Assembly: GCA_964594045.1 (NCBI GenBank)
Contig: CAZQKR010000038.1
Coordinates: forward strand, 1-43,286
DNA: 43,286 bases
Direction of reading: 5' to 3'
Source: UBA2365 sp964594045
GTDB taxonomy: Bacteria; Bacteroidota; Bacteroidia; Chitinophagales; Saprospiraceae
Position numbers and translations under genes: made by a program. The notes under the pieces were generated by a model. The model made no database searches. It had not been told where the DNA came from and worked only from the letters and a program-made list of their open reading frames with translations. Numbering within the stretch: position 1 is the first letter of the stretch; every line of letters begins with the position of its first letter. Below are positions 34,961 through 43,286 of this stretch, in pieces.

Positions 34961-36364
34961 TTACTTCTTCCAATAACTTCCGATGATCTCTTCCAGTTCA
35001 GCAGGCTCAACCGGAATGCGTTTTTTGCCCAGATTTTTATTGCCTGTTTTGGTGATCAGCAAGTCATCCTCCAGCCTGATGCCTCCAAAATCATTATATT
35101 TTTCCAGCTTTTTATAATCGATGAAATCCTTGAATTTTCCCTCACTCTTCCAGCTTTCAATCAATGCCGGAATGAAATAAATGCCTGGTTCATTGGTCAG
35201 CACAAAACCTGGTTCAAGCGTTCTTGCCAAACGCAAATAGGCGGTTCCGAACTGCTCACTCCGGGCAAATTCATCTCCGTATCCAACATAATTTTCACCC
35301 AGATCCTCCATGTCATGCACATCAAGCCCCATCATGTGTCCCAACCCATGCGGGAAAAACAAAGCATGTGCGCCTTCTTTGACCGCTTCTTCTATGTTAC
35401 CCTTCATCAGGCCCAGATCTTTCAGCCCATAGGCCATGGTCCTTGCTGCAAGCATGTGCATTTCCCTGTATGGAATACCAGGTTTGGCTTCCCGCTGAAC
35501 CGCGTTATTTGCAGCCAGGACGATGTCATAAATTTCTCTTTGTTTTGCAGTGAACTTTCCCGACACCGGAAATGTCCTGGTATGATCCGTTGCATAATGC
35601 AGTTCTGACTCGAAACCCATATCACAAAGCAGCAGATCACCTTTCTCAAGCTTATTCAAATGGTATTCATTGTGCAGAATTTCTCCCCTTTTGGATAGAA
35701 TGACGGGGAAAGACAGGCAACCACCATTTTGAAGTGCAATCCCTTCCACTGCCCCAGCAATTTCATACTCATACATTTTTTCCACTGTCATCCTCATGGC
35801 AGTGGTATGCATTTCATAAGCCACATCCATGATCTCTTCAATATGGTCAATTTCTTCCTTTCCTTTTATACTTCGCTGGGCTACAATACTTTTGATAAGT
35901 TTCTGTGAGGCAGCCTCAGCAATATCTTCAGGATGAATTCCGGTCAGATGTTCGATGAGCAGTTTATTCTGTGCTCTGTAGGGTGGCGTAAAATGGATCT
36001 TCCTGACCTGTTCGATGCCTTTTGCAACAAAATCTGCCAGCTTTGCAAACGGTGCAGTATGTTCGACCCCACATTTTTCAGCCAGGTCTTTCACTTTAGG
36101 CTGAGGCCCCATCCAGATGATGTCCTCCATCGTAAAATCATCCGCAAAAATCAGATCATGGCCTTCATCGATATCAATTATTCCGGCAAATCCGGGGTAA
36201 TCCAGGCCAAAATAATATAAAAAGTTACTGTCTTGTCTGAAGGGATAAATGTTAGCCCTGTAATTTCTGGGGGAATTCGAATTACCGGGGATCAAAATGA
36301 TCCCGGAAACAAATTGACGGCGCAATTCCTGCCTTCTCCTTATATACACTTCTTTTGAAAACAT
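34961..36364 (-). CDS. Xaa-Pro aminopeptidase (aminopeptidase P)
   Basis: A 467-residue M24-family metallopeptidase that removes N-terminal residues next to proline. An aminopeptidase-P N-terminal domain (about 1-140) precedes the pita-bread catalytic domain. The expected dinuclear metal ligands are all present: D248 and D260 (CDMGFESELHYATDHTRTFP), H343 (HGLGHMMG), E392 (TNEPGIY) and E432 (GGIRLEDD). No signal peptide is seen, so it is cytoplasmic. It is transcribed leftward, ahead of the histidine kinase but separated from it by about 180 bases. Confidence 0.94.
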   Translation of the reverse strand: MFSKEVYIRRRQELRRQFVSGIILIPGNSNSPRNYRANIYPFRQDSNFLYYFGLDYPGFAGIIDIDEGHDLIFADDFTMEDIIWMGPQPKVKDLAEKCGVEHTAPFAKLADFVAKGIEQVRKIHFTPPYRAQNKLLIEHLTGIHPEDIAEAASQKLIKSIVAQRSIKGKEEIDHIEEIMDVAYEMHTTAMRMTVEKMYEYEIAGAVEGIALQNGGCLSFPVILSKRGEILHNEYHLNKLEKGDLLLCDMGFESELHYATDHTRTFPVSGKFTAKQREIYDIVLAANNAVQREAKPGIPYREMHMLAARTMAYGLKDLGLMKGNIEEAVKEGAHALFFPHGLGHMMGLDVHDMEDLGENYVGYGDEFARSEQFGTAYLRLARTLEPGFVLTNEPGIYFIPALIESWKSEGKFKDFIDYKKLEKYNDFGGIRLEDDLLITKTGNKNLGKKRIPVEPAELEEIIGSYWKK

Positions 36365-36459
36365 ATCCGATATTTTAAAAACCTCTAATATATACTATCC
36401 CGTTACACTAACCAAAAAAATCAGGCAACAATTGGGCCTTGAAGGTTCAATCCTGGGAT

Positions 36460-36776
36460 AGTTGTTTAAAAATGTATCTTAATGCTTGCAAACAAATTAC
36501 TGACGAATACTGACGAAGCATGCTTGTCAGCATCTTTGATACTGACGAAGCATGCTTGTCAGCATCTTTGATACTGACGAATGCTGACGATACTTTGTAT
36601 ATCAGCACATATCAGGCAAGCTTGTCAGCATCCGCGATACTGACGATGCTTTGCATATCAGTATTTTTCATCCAAAAGGAGCTTCGCCCTGACTTTTGCT
36701 GCACCGCTACTTCGAGTTCCTTCCCCGGAGTATCCACCGGATATTCCCCTTTCGGGATCGGTCAGTCATTTTCAGC
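36460..36776 (-). repeat. Dispersed repeat, copy C, expanded
   Basis: Inverted relative to copies A and B and longer (317 bp) because the central modules are multiplied. A 32 bp unit containing TGACGAAGCATGCTTGTCA is duplicated exactly (36507-36538 and 36539-36570), followed by more diverged modules up to about 36665. The two outer ends match those of copies A and B. It fills most of the 558-base gap before the PEGA-domain gene. Confidence 0.8.
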
Positions 36777-36922
36777 AATCAACAAAATTCTTTAACAAGT
36801 TCATGTTATACCATACATTAATTCTTTGTTAACCCCGGGTTAAATTTTGTTAAAGCCGTAACTTTTTGGTCTCTTTTAAAGTATTTTTACCGTATTGATA
36901 TTAAATCATAAAAACAACGTAT

Positions 36923-37438
36923 ATGGCACTAAAACAAACTTTTTCAATCCGGTTCACTGCACTTTTCATGGCCCTGGTTTTTTTATTTTCAGCTTGTGTA
37001 AGCACAACGACCATTAAATCGGTTCCTCCCGGAGCAGATGTTTACATCGACGGTTTTAAAGTTGGGCAAACACCCTATAAATATGAAGATGAAAAAATAT
37101 CCTTCGCCAGAACCAATCTGGATATCATGATGGAAGGATATGAACCGGTCTATACTTACCTTGTCAGGGATGAGGAAATCGATCTGGGTCCGGTCATCGG
37201 AGGATTTTTCTTCTGGCCTGTTTGGCTATGGACTTTGAAATATCATCCCACCAGAACTTTTGAATTAGTTCCTTCTTCCGATGCTGCCGCCAATCCTATG
37301 ATCAAGGATAAGGAAATGCAATTCGATGAAAAAACCATCCAGCAACTGAATAAACTGAAAGAGTCGCTGGACAATGGCACAATTACAGAGGAGGAATACA
37401 ACATGCTCAGAAAAAAAACACTGGGTCTTAAAGAATAA
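36923..37438 (+). CDS. PEGA-domain lipoprotein with C-terminal SHOCT-like motif
   Basis: A 171-residue predicted lipoprotein (signal ending LFSAC, Cys25). Residues about 30-75 form a PEGA domain (IKSVPPGADVYIDGFKVGQTPYKYED), a small beta-rich module of surface proteins. A hydrophobic Trp/Phe-rich segment (about 90-112) may touch the membrane. The C-terminus (about 143-171) is a SHOCT-like helical pair, LNKLKESLDNGTITEEEYNM. It stands alone, followed by a hairpin. The function is unknown, with a role at the envelope likely. Confidence 0.8.
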   Translation: MALKQTFSIRFTALFMALVFLFSACVSTTTIKSVPPGADVYIDGFKVGQTPYKYEDEKISFARTNLDIMMEGYEPVYTYLVRDEEIDLGPVIGGFFFWPVWLWTLKYHPTRTFELVPSSDAAANPMIKDKEMQFDEKTIQQLNKLKESLDNGTITEEEYNMLRKKTLGLKE

Positions 37439-37462
37439 AAAACCTGTTAATCAGATCACAAA

Positions 37463-37497
37463 GGGAATCCGGGTTTCAGAATAATATCCGGATTCCC
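37463..37497 (+). terminator. Hairpin after the PEGA gene
   Basis: GGGAATCCGG (37463-37472) pairs perfectly with CCGGATTCCC (37488-37497) around a 15-base loop. No T-tract follows, so it may stabilise or end the transcript without being a standard terminator. Confidence 0.55.
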
Positions 37498-37583
37498 CCT
37501 ATGAATTTCCGACTTACCGGCAATACCATTTTCGATATATATAGCAAATTTCAAGCCCTTTTCCATTGAATGTTCATCTTTTA

Positions 37584-37615
37584 TTGCGGGTTTTTAGAGT
37601 ATAATTTTAACTTTG
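37584..37615 (+). promoter_or_regulatory. purH promoter
   Basis: TTG at 37584-37586 and TAACTTTG at 37608-37615 are 21 bases apart, matching the Bacteroidota consensus. This argues for the ATG at 37655 as start rather than the TTG at 37613, which lies inside the -7 box. Confidence 0.7.
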
Positions 37616-37654
37616 CACAGGTCATTTATCTGCTACGGAGTATTAATAAATTGT

Positions 37655-39172
37655 ATGCGAAAAATCAAAACAGCGCTGGTTTCAGTTTATCACAAGGATA
37701 ATCTGGAAAAAATCCTTTATTTGTTGCAAAAACATCAGGTAAGAATATTATCAACAGGTGGCACATTTGAATTTATTCGTTCACTTGGTATCGAAGTGGA
37801 GGAAGTTGCCAGTCTGACTGGATTCCCTTCCATACTGGACGGTCGTGTAAAAACCCTTCACCCAAAAATCTTTGGAGGGATACTGGCGATCCGAAATGAA
37901 GATCATCTGGCACAGTTGGAAAACTATAACATTCCACCCATTGATCTGGTCGTAGTGGATCTGTATCCATTTGAAAAAACATTGGAAAACAATTCTGAAG
38001 AGCAGGAAATCATCGAAAAAATTGATATCGGAGGAGTTTCGCTGATCCGCGCTTCTGCGAAAAATTTCAATGATGTGCTGATCGCAGGCAGCCAGGCACA
38101 ATATGATGACCTGTTGCGGATTTTGGAAGACAATAATGGTTGCAGCAGCCTGGAGGACAGAAAAATGATGGCCGCCAAAGCATTTGGCGTGACCATGCAT
38201 TATGACAGCGCCATTTACAGGTATTTTAGCGATGGAGATTTCCCTTTGGTTTCTGAATGGATAACACATCCTGTACAGCTCCGGTACGGGGAAAATCCGC
38301 ACCAACAGGCACATTTTTATGGCAATTGGAACCAGACTTTTGAAAAACTCTCAGGTAAGGAATTATCCTACAACAACCTGGTGGATATCGATTCCGCAAT
38401 TCAATTGATCGCAGAATTTGATGAAAAACAGATTGTTTTTGCCATATTGAAACATACTAACCCGTGCGGATGTTCTTTGGGTGAAAGCGTTGAAGAAGCC
38501 TGGGATCTTGCTCTTGAAGCTGACCCCGTGTCCGCATTTGGTGGTATTTTGATCAGCAACCAGAAAATTGATTTTGCCGCAGCTCAAAAAATTAATCAGA
38601 TCTTTTTTGAGGTGTTGGTGGCAAAGGATTTTTCCCTGGAAGCACTGGAACTGCTGACCAAAAAATCAAACAGGATATTGTTAAAGCTCAAACAGTTACC
38701 TGACTCAGGAAAAACGATGAAAACCGTCCTGAACGGACTGCTGATCCAGGATTCAGACTATGCCAATTCAAATTTTGAAGCCGTTAAAGTAGTGACAAAA
38801 CGGTCTCCGTCTGAAGCAGAGTTCAATGATATGAAATTTGCCAACATCTTGGTCAAACATTTGAAATCCAATGCAATCGCGCTGGTTAAGAACGGTCAGT
38901 TCCTCGCCGGAGGAAATGGACAGACCAGCAGAGTGGATGCGACCAGGCATGCGATCGAAAAAGCCCGTCATTTTGGATTTGACCTCAATTCTGCCGTATT
39001 GGCTTCAGATGCTTTCTTTCCATTTCCGGACAGTATTGAACTGGCAGCAGACGCAGGTATCACAGCGGTCATCCAGCCCGGTGGTTCGATCAAGGATTCA
39101 TTGAGCACGGAGTATTGTGATAGCCGGAATATTGCAATGGTCCATACAGGAATCAGGCATTTTAAGCATTGA
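37655..39172 (+). CDS. purH: Bifunctional AICAR formyltransferase / IMP cyclohydrolase
   Basis: A 505-residue enzyme that performs the last two steps of IMP synthesis in the cytoplasm. The N-terminal MGS-like IMP cyclohydrolase domain (1-about 195) shows STGGT (33-37) and GRVKTLHP (63-70). The AICAR transformylase domain follows with LRYGENPHQQA (209-219), the catalytic Lys-His pair in LKHTNPCG (266-267) and DPVSAFGGI. The C-terminus, MVHTGIRHFKH, is typical. coaX begins within a few bases, so the two are probably translated from one mRNA. Confidence 0.96.
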   Translation: MRKIKTALVSVYHKDNLEKILYLLQKHQVRILSTGGTFEFIRSLGIEVEEVASLTGFPSILDGRVKTLHPKIFGGILAIRNEDHLAQLENYNIPPIDLVVVDLYPFEKTLENNSEEQEIIEKIDIGGVSLIRASAKNFNDVLIAGSQAQYDDLLRILEDNNGCSSLEDRKMMAAKAFGVTMHYDSAIYRYFSDGDFPLVSEWITHPVQLRYGENPHQQAHFYGNWNQTFEKLSGKELSYNNLVDIDSAIQLIAEFDEKQIVFAILKHTNPCGCSLGESVEEAWDLALEADPVSAFGGILISNQKIDFAAAQKINQIFFEVLVAKDFSLEALELLTKKSNRILLKLKQLPDSGKTMKTVLNGLLIQDSDYANSNFEAVKVVTKRSPSEAEFNDMKFANILVKHLKSNAIALVKNGQFLAGGNGQTSRVDATRHAIEKARHFGFDLNSAVLASDAFFPFPDSIELAADAGITAVIQPGGSIKDSLSTEYCDSRNIAMVHTGIRHFKH

Positions 39173-39177
39173 AACTA

Positions 39178-39924
39178 ATGGACCCATCAAGCATTTGCCA
39201 TCTTTGTATAGATATAGGAAATACCCGGGTGAAATTGGGCGTATTCCTTGGCGATGCGCTTATTGAAGTTGAACGTACCAGTCTCTCAGGGTTAGGTGAC
39301 GTCTTGAAAGTATTTACTCAAAAATATCCGATCGGCAGAATGATCGTTGCTTCAACAAAGCTTGGAATTCCCGCCGAGATCCGGGAATTTGGTCAAAAAA
39401 TGACTTTATACCTTGAACTTTCACATGAAACATCATTACCTGTTGAGCTGGATTATGATACGCCGGAGACACTTGGCAGAGACCGGATAGCTGCTGCCGT
39501 TGGAGCCTTAGCGCTCTATCCGGGTCAGGGCGTTATCATTGTTGATGCAGGAACATGTATTACATATGATTTTTTAGATCAAAACGGGGTGTTTCGTGGT
39601 GGAAATATCTCTCCCGGGATGCAAATGCGATTGAAAGCCATGCATGAATTTACGGACAAATTACCTTTGGCTCCATTTCAGATCCAAAATGAAATTTTGG
39701 GAAAAAGTACGATCATGGCATTACAAAATGGCGCAATTCGAGGTACAAAATTTGAAATTGAATCGTTTATACGACATATGCAACAAAAATTCGGTGATTT
39801 AACGGTGATTTTTACCGGAGGAGACGCGAATAATTTTGTAGATTTCTTTAATTCTAAGATATTTGTCGTTCAAAATTTAATCCTGATCGGATTGAATAAA
39901 ATAATCAATCATAATGCAAATTAA
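39178..39924 (+). CDS. coaX: Type III pantothenate kinase
   Basis: A 248-residue kinase for the first step of coenzyme A synthesis, of the acetate-and-sugar-kinase/Hsp70 fold. Phosphate-1 motif DIGNTRVK (12-19), LGRDR (99-103) with the catalytic Asp102, DAGT (123-126) and FTGGDA (212-217) are all present. I use the ATG at 39178; a TTG at 39169 that overlaps the purH stop is possible. The end overlaps the next gene by 11 bases. Bacteroidota commonly have coaX followed by this outer-membrane gene. Confidence 0.94.
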   Translation: MDPSSICHLCIDIGNTRVKLGVFLGDALIEVERTSLSGLGDVLKVFTQKYPIGRMIVASTKLGIPAEIREFGQKMTLYLELSHETSLPVELDYDTPETLGRDRIAAAVGALALYPGQGVIIVDAGTCITYDFLDQNGVFRGGNISPGMQMRLKAMHEFTDKLPLAPFQIQNEILGKSTIMALQNGAIRGTKFEIESFIRHMQQKFGDLTVIFTGGDANNFVDFFNSKIFVVQNLILIGLNKIINHNAN

Positions 39925-41266
39925 AACTTCCTTATTCCTCTTCATTTTATTGACCGCTTTTTTACCTGATGGCATTAGCCAACAAAATGAAAATTCTCCG
40001 TACTCAAGGTATGGCATAGGCAGGATACATAACGATAATTTTATTTTTGCTCAGGGTTCAGGTAATTTGGGCGCCACCAATATCGATAATTTTCACGTCA
40101 ATCTGGTCAATCCGGCATCTTATGGCTTTTTGCAGGCAACCACATTCGATGTGGGACTGGATATCAACTATAACCGGTTGCAGACCAAGCGGGATGCAGC
40201 CACTATTTATGGTGGCAATCTGAACTACTTTGCACTCGCCATTCCATTGATCAACCCTATTGGTGATTTTATTGAAAGAAGGGAGAGAAACCTGGATATC
40301 GGTTTGACATTTGCGCTCAAACCGCATTCCACTGTGGGTTATGATGTAGTTTCGACAGAAGATCATCCGGAGGAAGGTACGATCCAAAGAAATTATCAGG
40401 GAAGCGGCAGCACGTATAAATTTTTGACCGGAACAGGTTTGAGGTATAAAGATATTGCGGTTGGTTTCAATCTGGGTTTGCTTTTTGGCAATATTAAATA
40501 TAACAGCATAGTGAGCTTCCCGGATGATATTTTTGCATACGAAGATCATTTTTCGGAATCATTCAGCTTGAACGGGTTCACCTACAATGTTGGAGCTCAG
40601 TATGTTTTGCGTCTGAATAAAAAAGCGATCAAGAAAGATGAAACATTAAAACCCATGAATCTTGTATTTGGGGTATACGGCAATACATCCACCAATTTTA
40701 AATCAACCGGAGAAACGATGCGGCTCGGTATTTTACCTGATGATAATATCAATATCGGACTGGCCCGTTATGATACCCTTGTGCCACAAACCCAGATCAA
40801 TGGAAAAGGTGTTTTGCCGGCCACGATCGGAGGTGGACTAAGCTACCATCACAAACAAAAGATCATAGCAGGACTTAATTTACAGAAGACATTCTGGAGC
40901 CAGTATCTGAATGAAGGTAAACTGACTGCGGAGCAATTGACAGATGCAATCTGTATTTCTGCGGGAATGGATTATATTCCGGATGCTGCTTCCTATACGA
41001 GTTTTGCCAAAAGAATGCGTTATCGGGCAGGTCTGCAGTACCAAACAGACAGCAGGTCTGAGGATGGAAATCAGTTGAAGGAAGCTTCCCTCAGCCTGGG
41101 CGTCGGATTTCCGATCATATTCCAGCGAAAGATATCCAATATAGATTTATCACTGACATATGGACAAAGTGTCGGAGAACGGCTAATAAGTGAAAGTTAT
41201 GTTAAATTTGGTTTAGGTTTAACTTTTAACGACCAGGAATGGTTATTGAAACGAAGATATTACTAA
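39914..41266 (+). CDS. Outer-membrane beta-barrel protein (unnamed, coaX-linked)
   Basis: A 450-residue exported protein with a signal peptide (about 1-22, ending GIS) and an N-terminal motif ENSPYSRYGIG followed by NPASYGFLQATTFDVGL, which marks a Bacteroidota family of predicted outer-membrane barrels. The rest alternates amphipathic strands with glycine-rich turns (SLGVGFPI, YVKFGLGLTF) and ends in an aromatic residue (Tyr), as barrels do. The ATG overlaps the coaX stop, so translation is coupled. Function unknown; a FadL/PorV-like transport or assembly role is possible. Confidence 0.85.
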   Translation: MQIKTSLFLFILLTAFLPDGISQQNENSPYSRYGIGRIHNDNFIFAQGSGNLGATNIDNFHVNLVNPASYGFLQATTFDVGLDINYNRLQTKRDAATIYGGNLNYFALAIPLINPIGDFIERRERNLDIGLTFALKPHSTVGYDVVSTEDHPEEGTIQRNYQGSGSTYKFLTGTGLRYKDIAVGFNLGLLFGNIKYNSIVSFPDDIFAYEDHFSESFSLNGFTYNVGAQYVLRLNKKAIKKDETLKPMNLVFGVYGNTSTNFKSTGETMRLGILPDDNINIGLARYDTLVPQTQINGKGVLPATIGGGLSYHHKQKIIAGLNLQKTFWSQYLNEGKLTAEQLTDAICISAGMDYIPDAASYTSFAKRMRYRAGLQYQTDSRSEDGNQLKEASLSLGVGFPIIFQRKISNIDLSLTYGQSVGERLISESYVKFGLGLTFNDQEWLLKRRYY

Positions 41267-41353
41267 TGCCTCAAAGGAGGAATTATATTGAAAAAAGTTA
41301 AAATAAAATAAGTATTACTGACTTAATTCTGTAAACAAAAACTTTTATTAAAA

Positions 41354-42766
41354 ATGTTGATCAAGAGAATTATTGTATTTGTTGTCGCTTTTTCAAGTGT
41401 TCATTTCCTTTCGGCCCAATGCGAGAATTGGGTTGGCTCCAGATTGCAGGAAGATGCAGAAAATGCCCATTCCATTTACAGGCAGGCGCTTAAAACAGAA
41501 GATTATGCCTTGGCTATGCAATACTGGAAACAAGCCTATGAAATAGCACCGGCTGCTGACGGACACAGGGATTATCATTATACCGATGGCGTTGACCTGT
41601 ACAAAAATCTGTATAAAAACAGTACGGACCCTGCTGAAAAAGAAGAGTATAAAAATACCATACTTCGCTTGTATGATGAGGCGATTGCATGCTACAGAAA
41701 TAAAGCCATCATCCCTGATTGTCAGTCTGAAGAATGCTACAATGAGAAAATTGGCTACCTTCTGGGAAGAAAAGGATATGATATGTTCTATGATCTTCAG
41801 ATTCCTTATAACCGAAATCTTGAAGTGCTGAAGGAAGCGATTGAAGTTGGGAAAAACTCCTCTGAATATATTGTTTTTTATCCCATCGCCTATATTGTGG
41901 TCGACCGGTTCAAATCCGGTAAAATGGACGCTGAGGAGGCAAGGTATTTTCATATAGCTTGTAATGACATTGCAGATTATAACATCGCCAACAATCAGAC
42001 TTACGGCATGTACTACGAGCAGGCTAAGCAGGCGATGAACGGTATTTTTGCTCAAATCGAAGGTGATATCTTTGACTGTGAATTCTTCAAGGAAAAATAT
42101 TTGACTCAGTATGAAGGCAATCCCCAAGACCCGGAACTGATCCGGAAAATTCTGGCAATTTTGCGCAAGCAAGGCTGCCCGGATGAAGATGAATTTGTAA
42201 AAGAACTGGATGTTGCCTGGAAAAAATATGCTACTGAAAAAAATGCTGAAATTACGGCTGAACTGGAAAAGCAAAATCCTGCACTGGCCGGTAACAGGTT
42301 GATACGGGAAGAAAAGTTTGAAGAAGCTGCCAAAAAATATGAAGAAGCCATTGAGCAGGAAAAAGACAACAGCCTGAAAGCAGAATATTTATATACCCTG
42401 GCTACAATCCAATTTGGTCACCTCAATCAGTACTATAGCGCCAGAACTAATGCAAGAAGGGCTGCGAGCCTAAAGCCAGGTTGGGGAAAACCTTATTTGT
42501 TGATCGGTGATATGTATGCCAAAACATCACGTTCCTGCGGAGACAGCTGGAATCAGAGACTGGCGGTGATCGCTGCGATCGATCAATACGCCAAAGCTAA
42601 ATCTATTGATGCCGACTCTGCTTCTAAAGCACAGGCAAGAATGAATAAATTATATGGCTCAATGCCAAACAAAGACGATGCCTTCATGAGAGGATACAAG
42701 GAAGGTCAAACGTTTAAAGTAGGTTGCTGGATAGAAGAAACGGTCTCCCTGAGATTTGGAAGTTAA
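41354..42766 (+). CDS. Exported TPR-repeat protein
   Basis: A 470-residue protein with a signal peptide (about 1-21, ending LSA). The sequence is helical with tetratricopeptide-like repeats: an N-terminal group (AENAHSIYRQALKTEDYALAMQYWKQA near 31-57), a middle helical part, and C-terminal repeats (RLIREEKFEEAAKKYEEAIEQ near 317-338, then NSLKAEYLYTLATIQ). TPR proteins mediate protein contacts, here in the periplasm or at the outer membrane. It follows the beta-barrel gene by 87 bases and ends before a strong terminator. Confidence 0.85.
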   Translation: MLIKRIIVFVVAFSSVHFLSAQCENWVGSRLQEDAENAHSIYRQALKTEDYALAMQYWKQAYEIAPAADGHRDYHYTDGVDLYKNLYKNSTDPAEKEEYKNTILRLYDEAIACYRNKAIIPDCQSEECYNEKIGYLLGRKGYDMFYDLQIPYNRNLEVLKEAIEVGKNSSEYIVFYPIAYIVVDRFKSGKMDAEEARYFHIACNDIADYNIANNQTYGMYYEQAKQAMNGIFAQIEGDIFDCEFFKEKYLTQYEGNPQDPELIRKILAILRKQGCPDEDEFVKELDVAWKKYATEKNAEITAELEKQNPALAGNRLIREEKFEEAAKKYEEAIEQEKDNSLKAEYLYTLATIQFGHLNQYYSARTNARRAASLKPGWGKPYLLIGDMYAKTSRSCGDSWNQRLAVIAAIDQYAKAKSIDADSASKAQARMNKLYGSMPNKDDAFMRGYKEGQTFKVGCWIEETVSLRFGS

Positions 42767-42804
42767 TCAGTAGTATTATTTCAAATACCGGTCTTTTTTA
42801 GACA

Positions 42805-42848
42805 GAAAAAACCTCAAATCAATGATTGCATTGTTTTGAGGTTTTTTC
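42805..42848 (+). terminator. Strong terminator after the TPR gene
   Basis: A perfect 14 bp stem (42805-42818 with 42835-42848) containing AACCTC/GAGGTT has an inner CAATG/CATTG pair, and its right arm carries TTTTTT. It is nearly symmetrical, so it may act on both strands. Confidence 0.9.
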
Positions 42849-43101
42849 TTTTTATCAAACATGATCCTGGATATAAAATACAAACTCAAAACCTCAGACA
42901 AATCTGACTTTAGTGTCTTAAAAATTGAATTCGTGTATTTTTTTGGGGCAGAACTCTGATGAAATTTGATTTTAGAAATAAAGCCGCACAGAATATCGAA
43001 CCCAGACGGGCAGGCAGAGATTAATGATATTAGATTTATGAATAAAATACAAGATCTGAGATCGTTAATCGGTGTTCTTTGCCAGCCTGAATCCGGGCTT
43101 A

Positions 43102-43181
43102 CCCGTATGAGCTTGCCCGTAGGAGCTTGCCCGTAGGAGCCTGCCCGTAGGAGCCTGCCCGTAGGAGCCTGCCCGTAGGGG
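43102..43181. repeat. Tandem 14 bp repeat
   Basis: Five full copies of a unit like CCCGTAGGAGCCTG (43102-43171) and a partial sixth (to 43181). The third to fifth copies are identical or nearly so; the first differs at two or three positions. The period is not a multiple of three, which argues against coding. It lies in the last 520 bases of the window, which contain no gene I can support. Confidence 0.85.
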
Positions 43182-43244
43182 AGTTCTTGAATCAATTTTC
43201 TCATTGGTTCTGGCTCGTCCAGTTCAGGAACTAAGGTTGAGTCC

Positions 43245-43260
43245 ACTCCGAAAACGGAGT
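43245..43260 (+). terminator. Small hairpin near the window end
   Basis: ACTCCG-AAAA-CGGAGT, a 6 bp stem with an AAAA loop, is followed by TTTATTTAATT. It could be a weak terminator of an unseen transcript. Confidence 0.4.
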
Positions 43261-43286
43261 TTATTTAATTCACTAAGCCACATATA

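Noticed and set aside
37613..37654. Upstream TTG start for purH
   Set aside because: The TTG lies in the -7 box of the likely promoter and adds 14 residues not found in the family; ATG 37655 begins the conserved sequence.
41393..42274. 293-codon open frame on the minus strand
   Set aside because: It lies wholly opposite the TPR protein gene, which has a signal peptide and clear repeats; this is its shadow.
43102..43181. CRISPR array
   Set aside because: A direct 14 bp tandem repeat without spacers.
42776..43246. 156-codon open frame on the minus strand
   Set aside because: It runs through the 14 bp tandem repeat (not a multiple of three) and the strong terminator hairpin, and shows no protein-like features.

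Overview
The window looks like a chromosomal segment of a member of the Bacteroidota. The signs are TAnnTTTG-type -7 promoter boxes with an upstream TTG, few Shine-Dalgarno sites, many short-signal lipoproteins, a TonB-dependent receptor with an N-terminal carboxypeptidase-regulatory-like domain, and Bacteroidota-restricted families (DUF4837-like, the outer-membrane protein after coaX). A Saprospiria-like or Chitinophagales-like host is a guess only. The segment is mostly core genome with repeat-rich gaps; no rRNA, tRNA, IS transposase, phage gene or CRISPR array was seen.

Layout. 1-6000: two tandem di-haem cytochrome c peroxidase lipoproteins, a lipoprotein with a copper-amine-oxidase-like fold that seems to have lost its cofactor and copper residues, and three kinds of intergenic repeat (a dispersed ~265 bp element, a large imperfect palindrome, and a 13 x 21 bp array with heptapeptide-like reading frames). 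6000-9050: a probable metal-related operon read leftwards (Cys-rich small protein, HMA-like periplasmic protein, TonB receptor). 9350-11450: RluA-type pseudouridine synthase overlapping a DEAD-box helicase. 11450-12170: a gap with a 160 bp MITE-like element. 12170-16340: two paralogous propeller-like lipoproteins, an alpha/beta hydrolase and a carboxypeptidase-regulatory-like protein. 16400-24100: lon, a MoxR ATPase, gyrB and an NhaD-type antiporter. 24300-29712: a UvrD-like helicase fused to a PD-(D/E)XK nuclease with four candidate Fe-S cysteines, a DUF4837-like lipoprotein and a monohaem cytochrome c. 30242-33554: dnaB, an RsuA/RluB-type pseudouridine synthase and a DapF-like protein lacking both catalytic cysteines. 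33621-36364: an orphan histidine kinase and an aminopeptidase P, both leftward. 36923-42766: a PEGA/SHOCT lipoprotein, purH, coaX, an outer-membrane beta-barrel protein and a TPR protein.

How the genes fit together. purH-coaX-OMP are close or overlapping and probably co-transcribed. The Cys-rich protein, HMA-like protein and TonB receptor form a plausible metal-import unit. gyrB, dnaB and the helicase-nuclease serve DNA replication and repair, but nothing ties them into one operon. The most unusual items are the DapF-like protein with Ser at both catalytic Cys positions, the amine-oxidase-like pseudoenzyme, the 21 bp array, the MITE with target duplication, the dispersed modular repeat and a DnaB whose C-terminus resembles the SSB tail.
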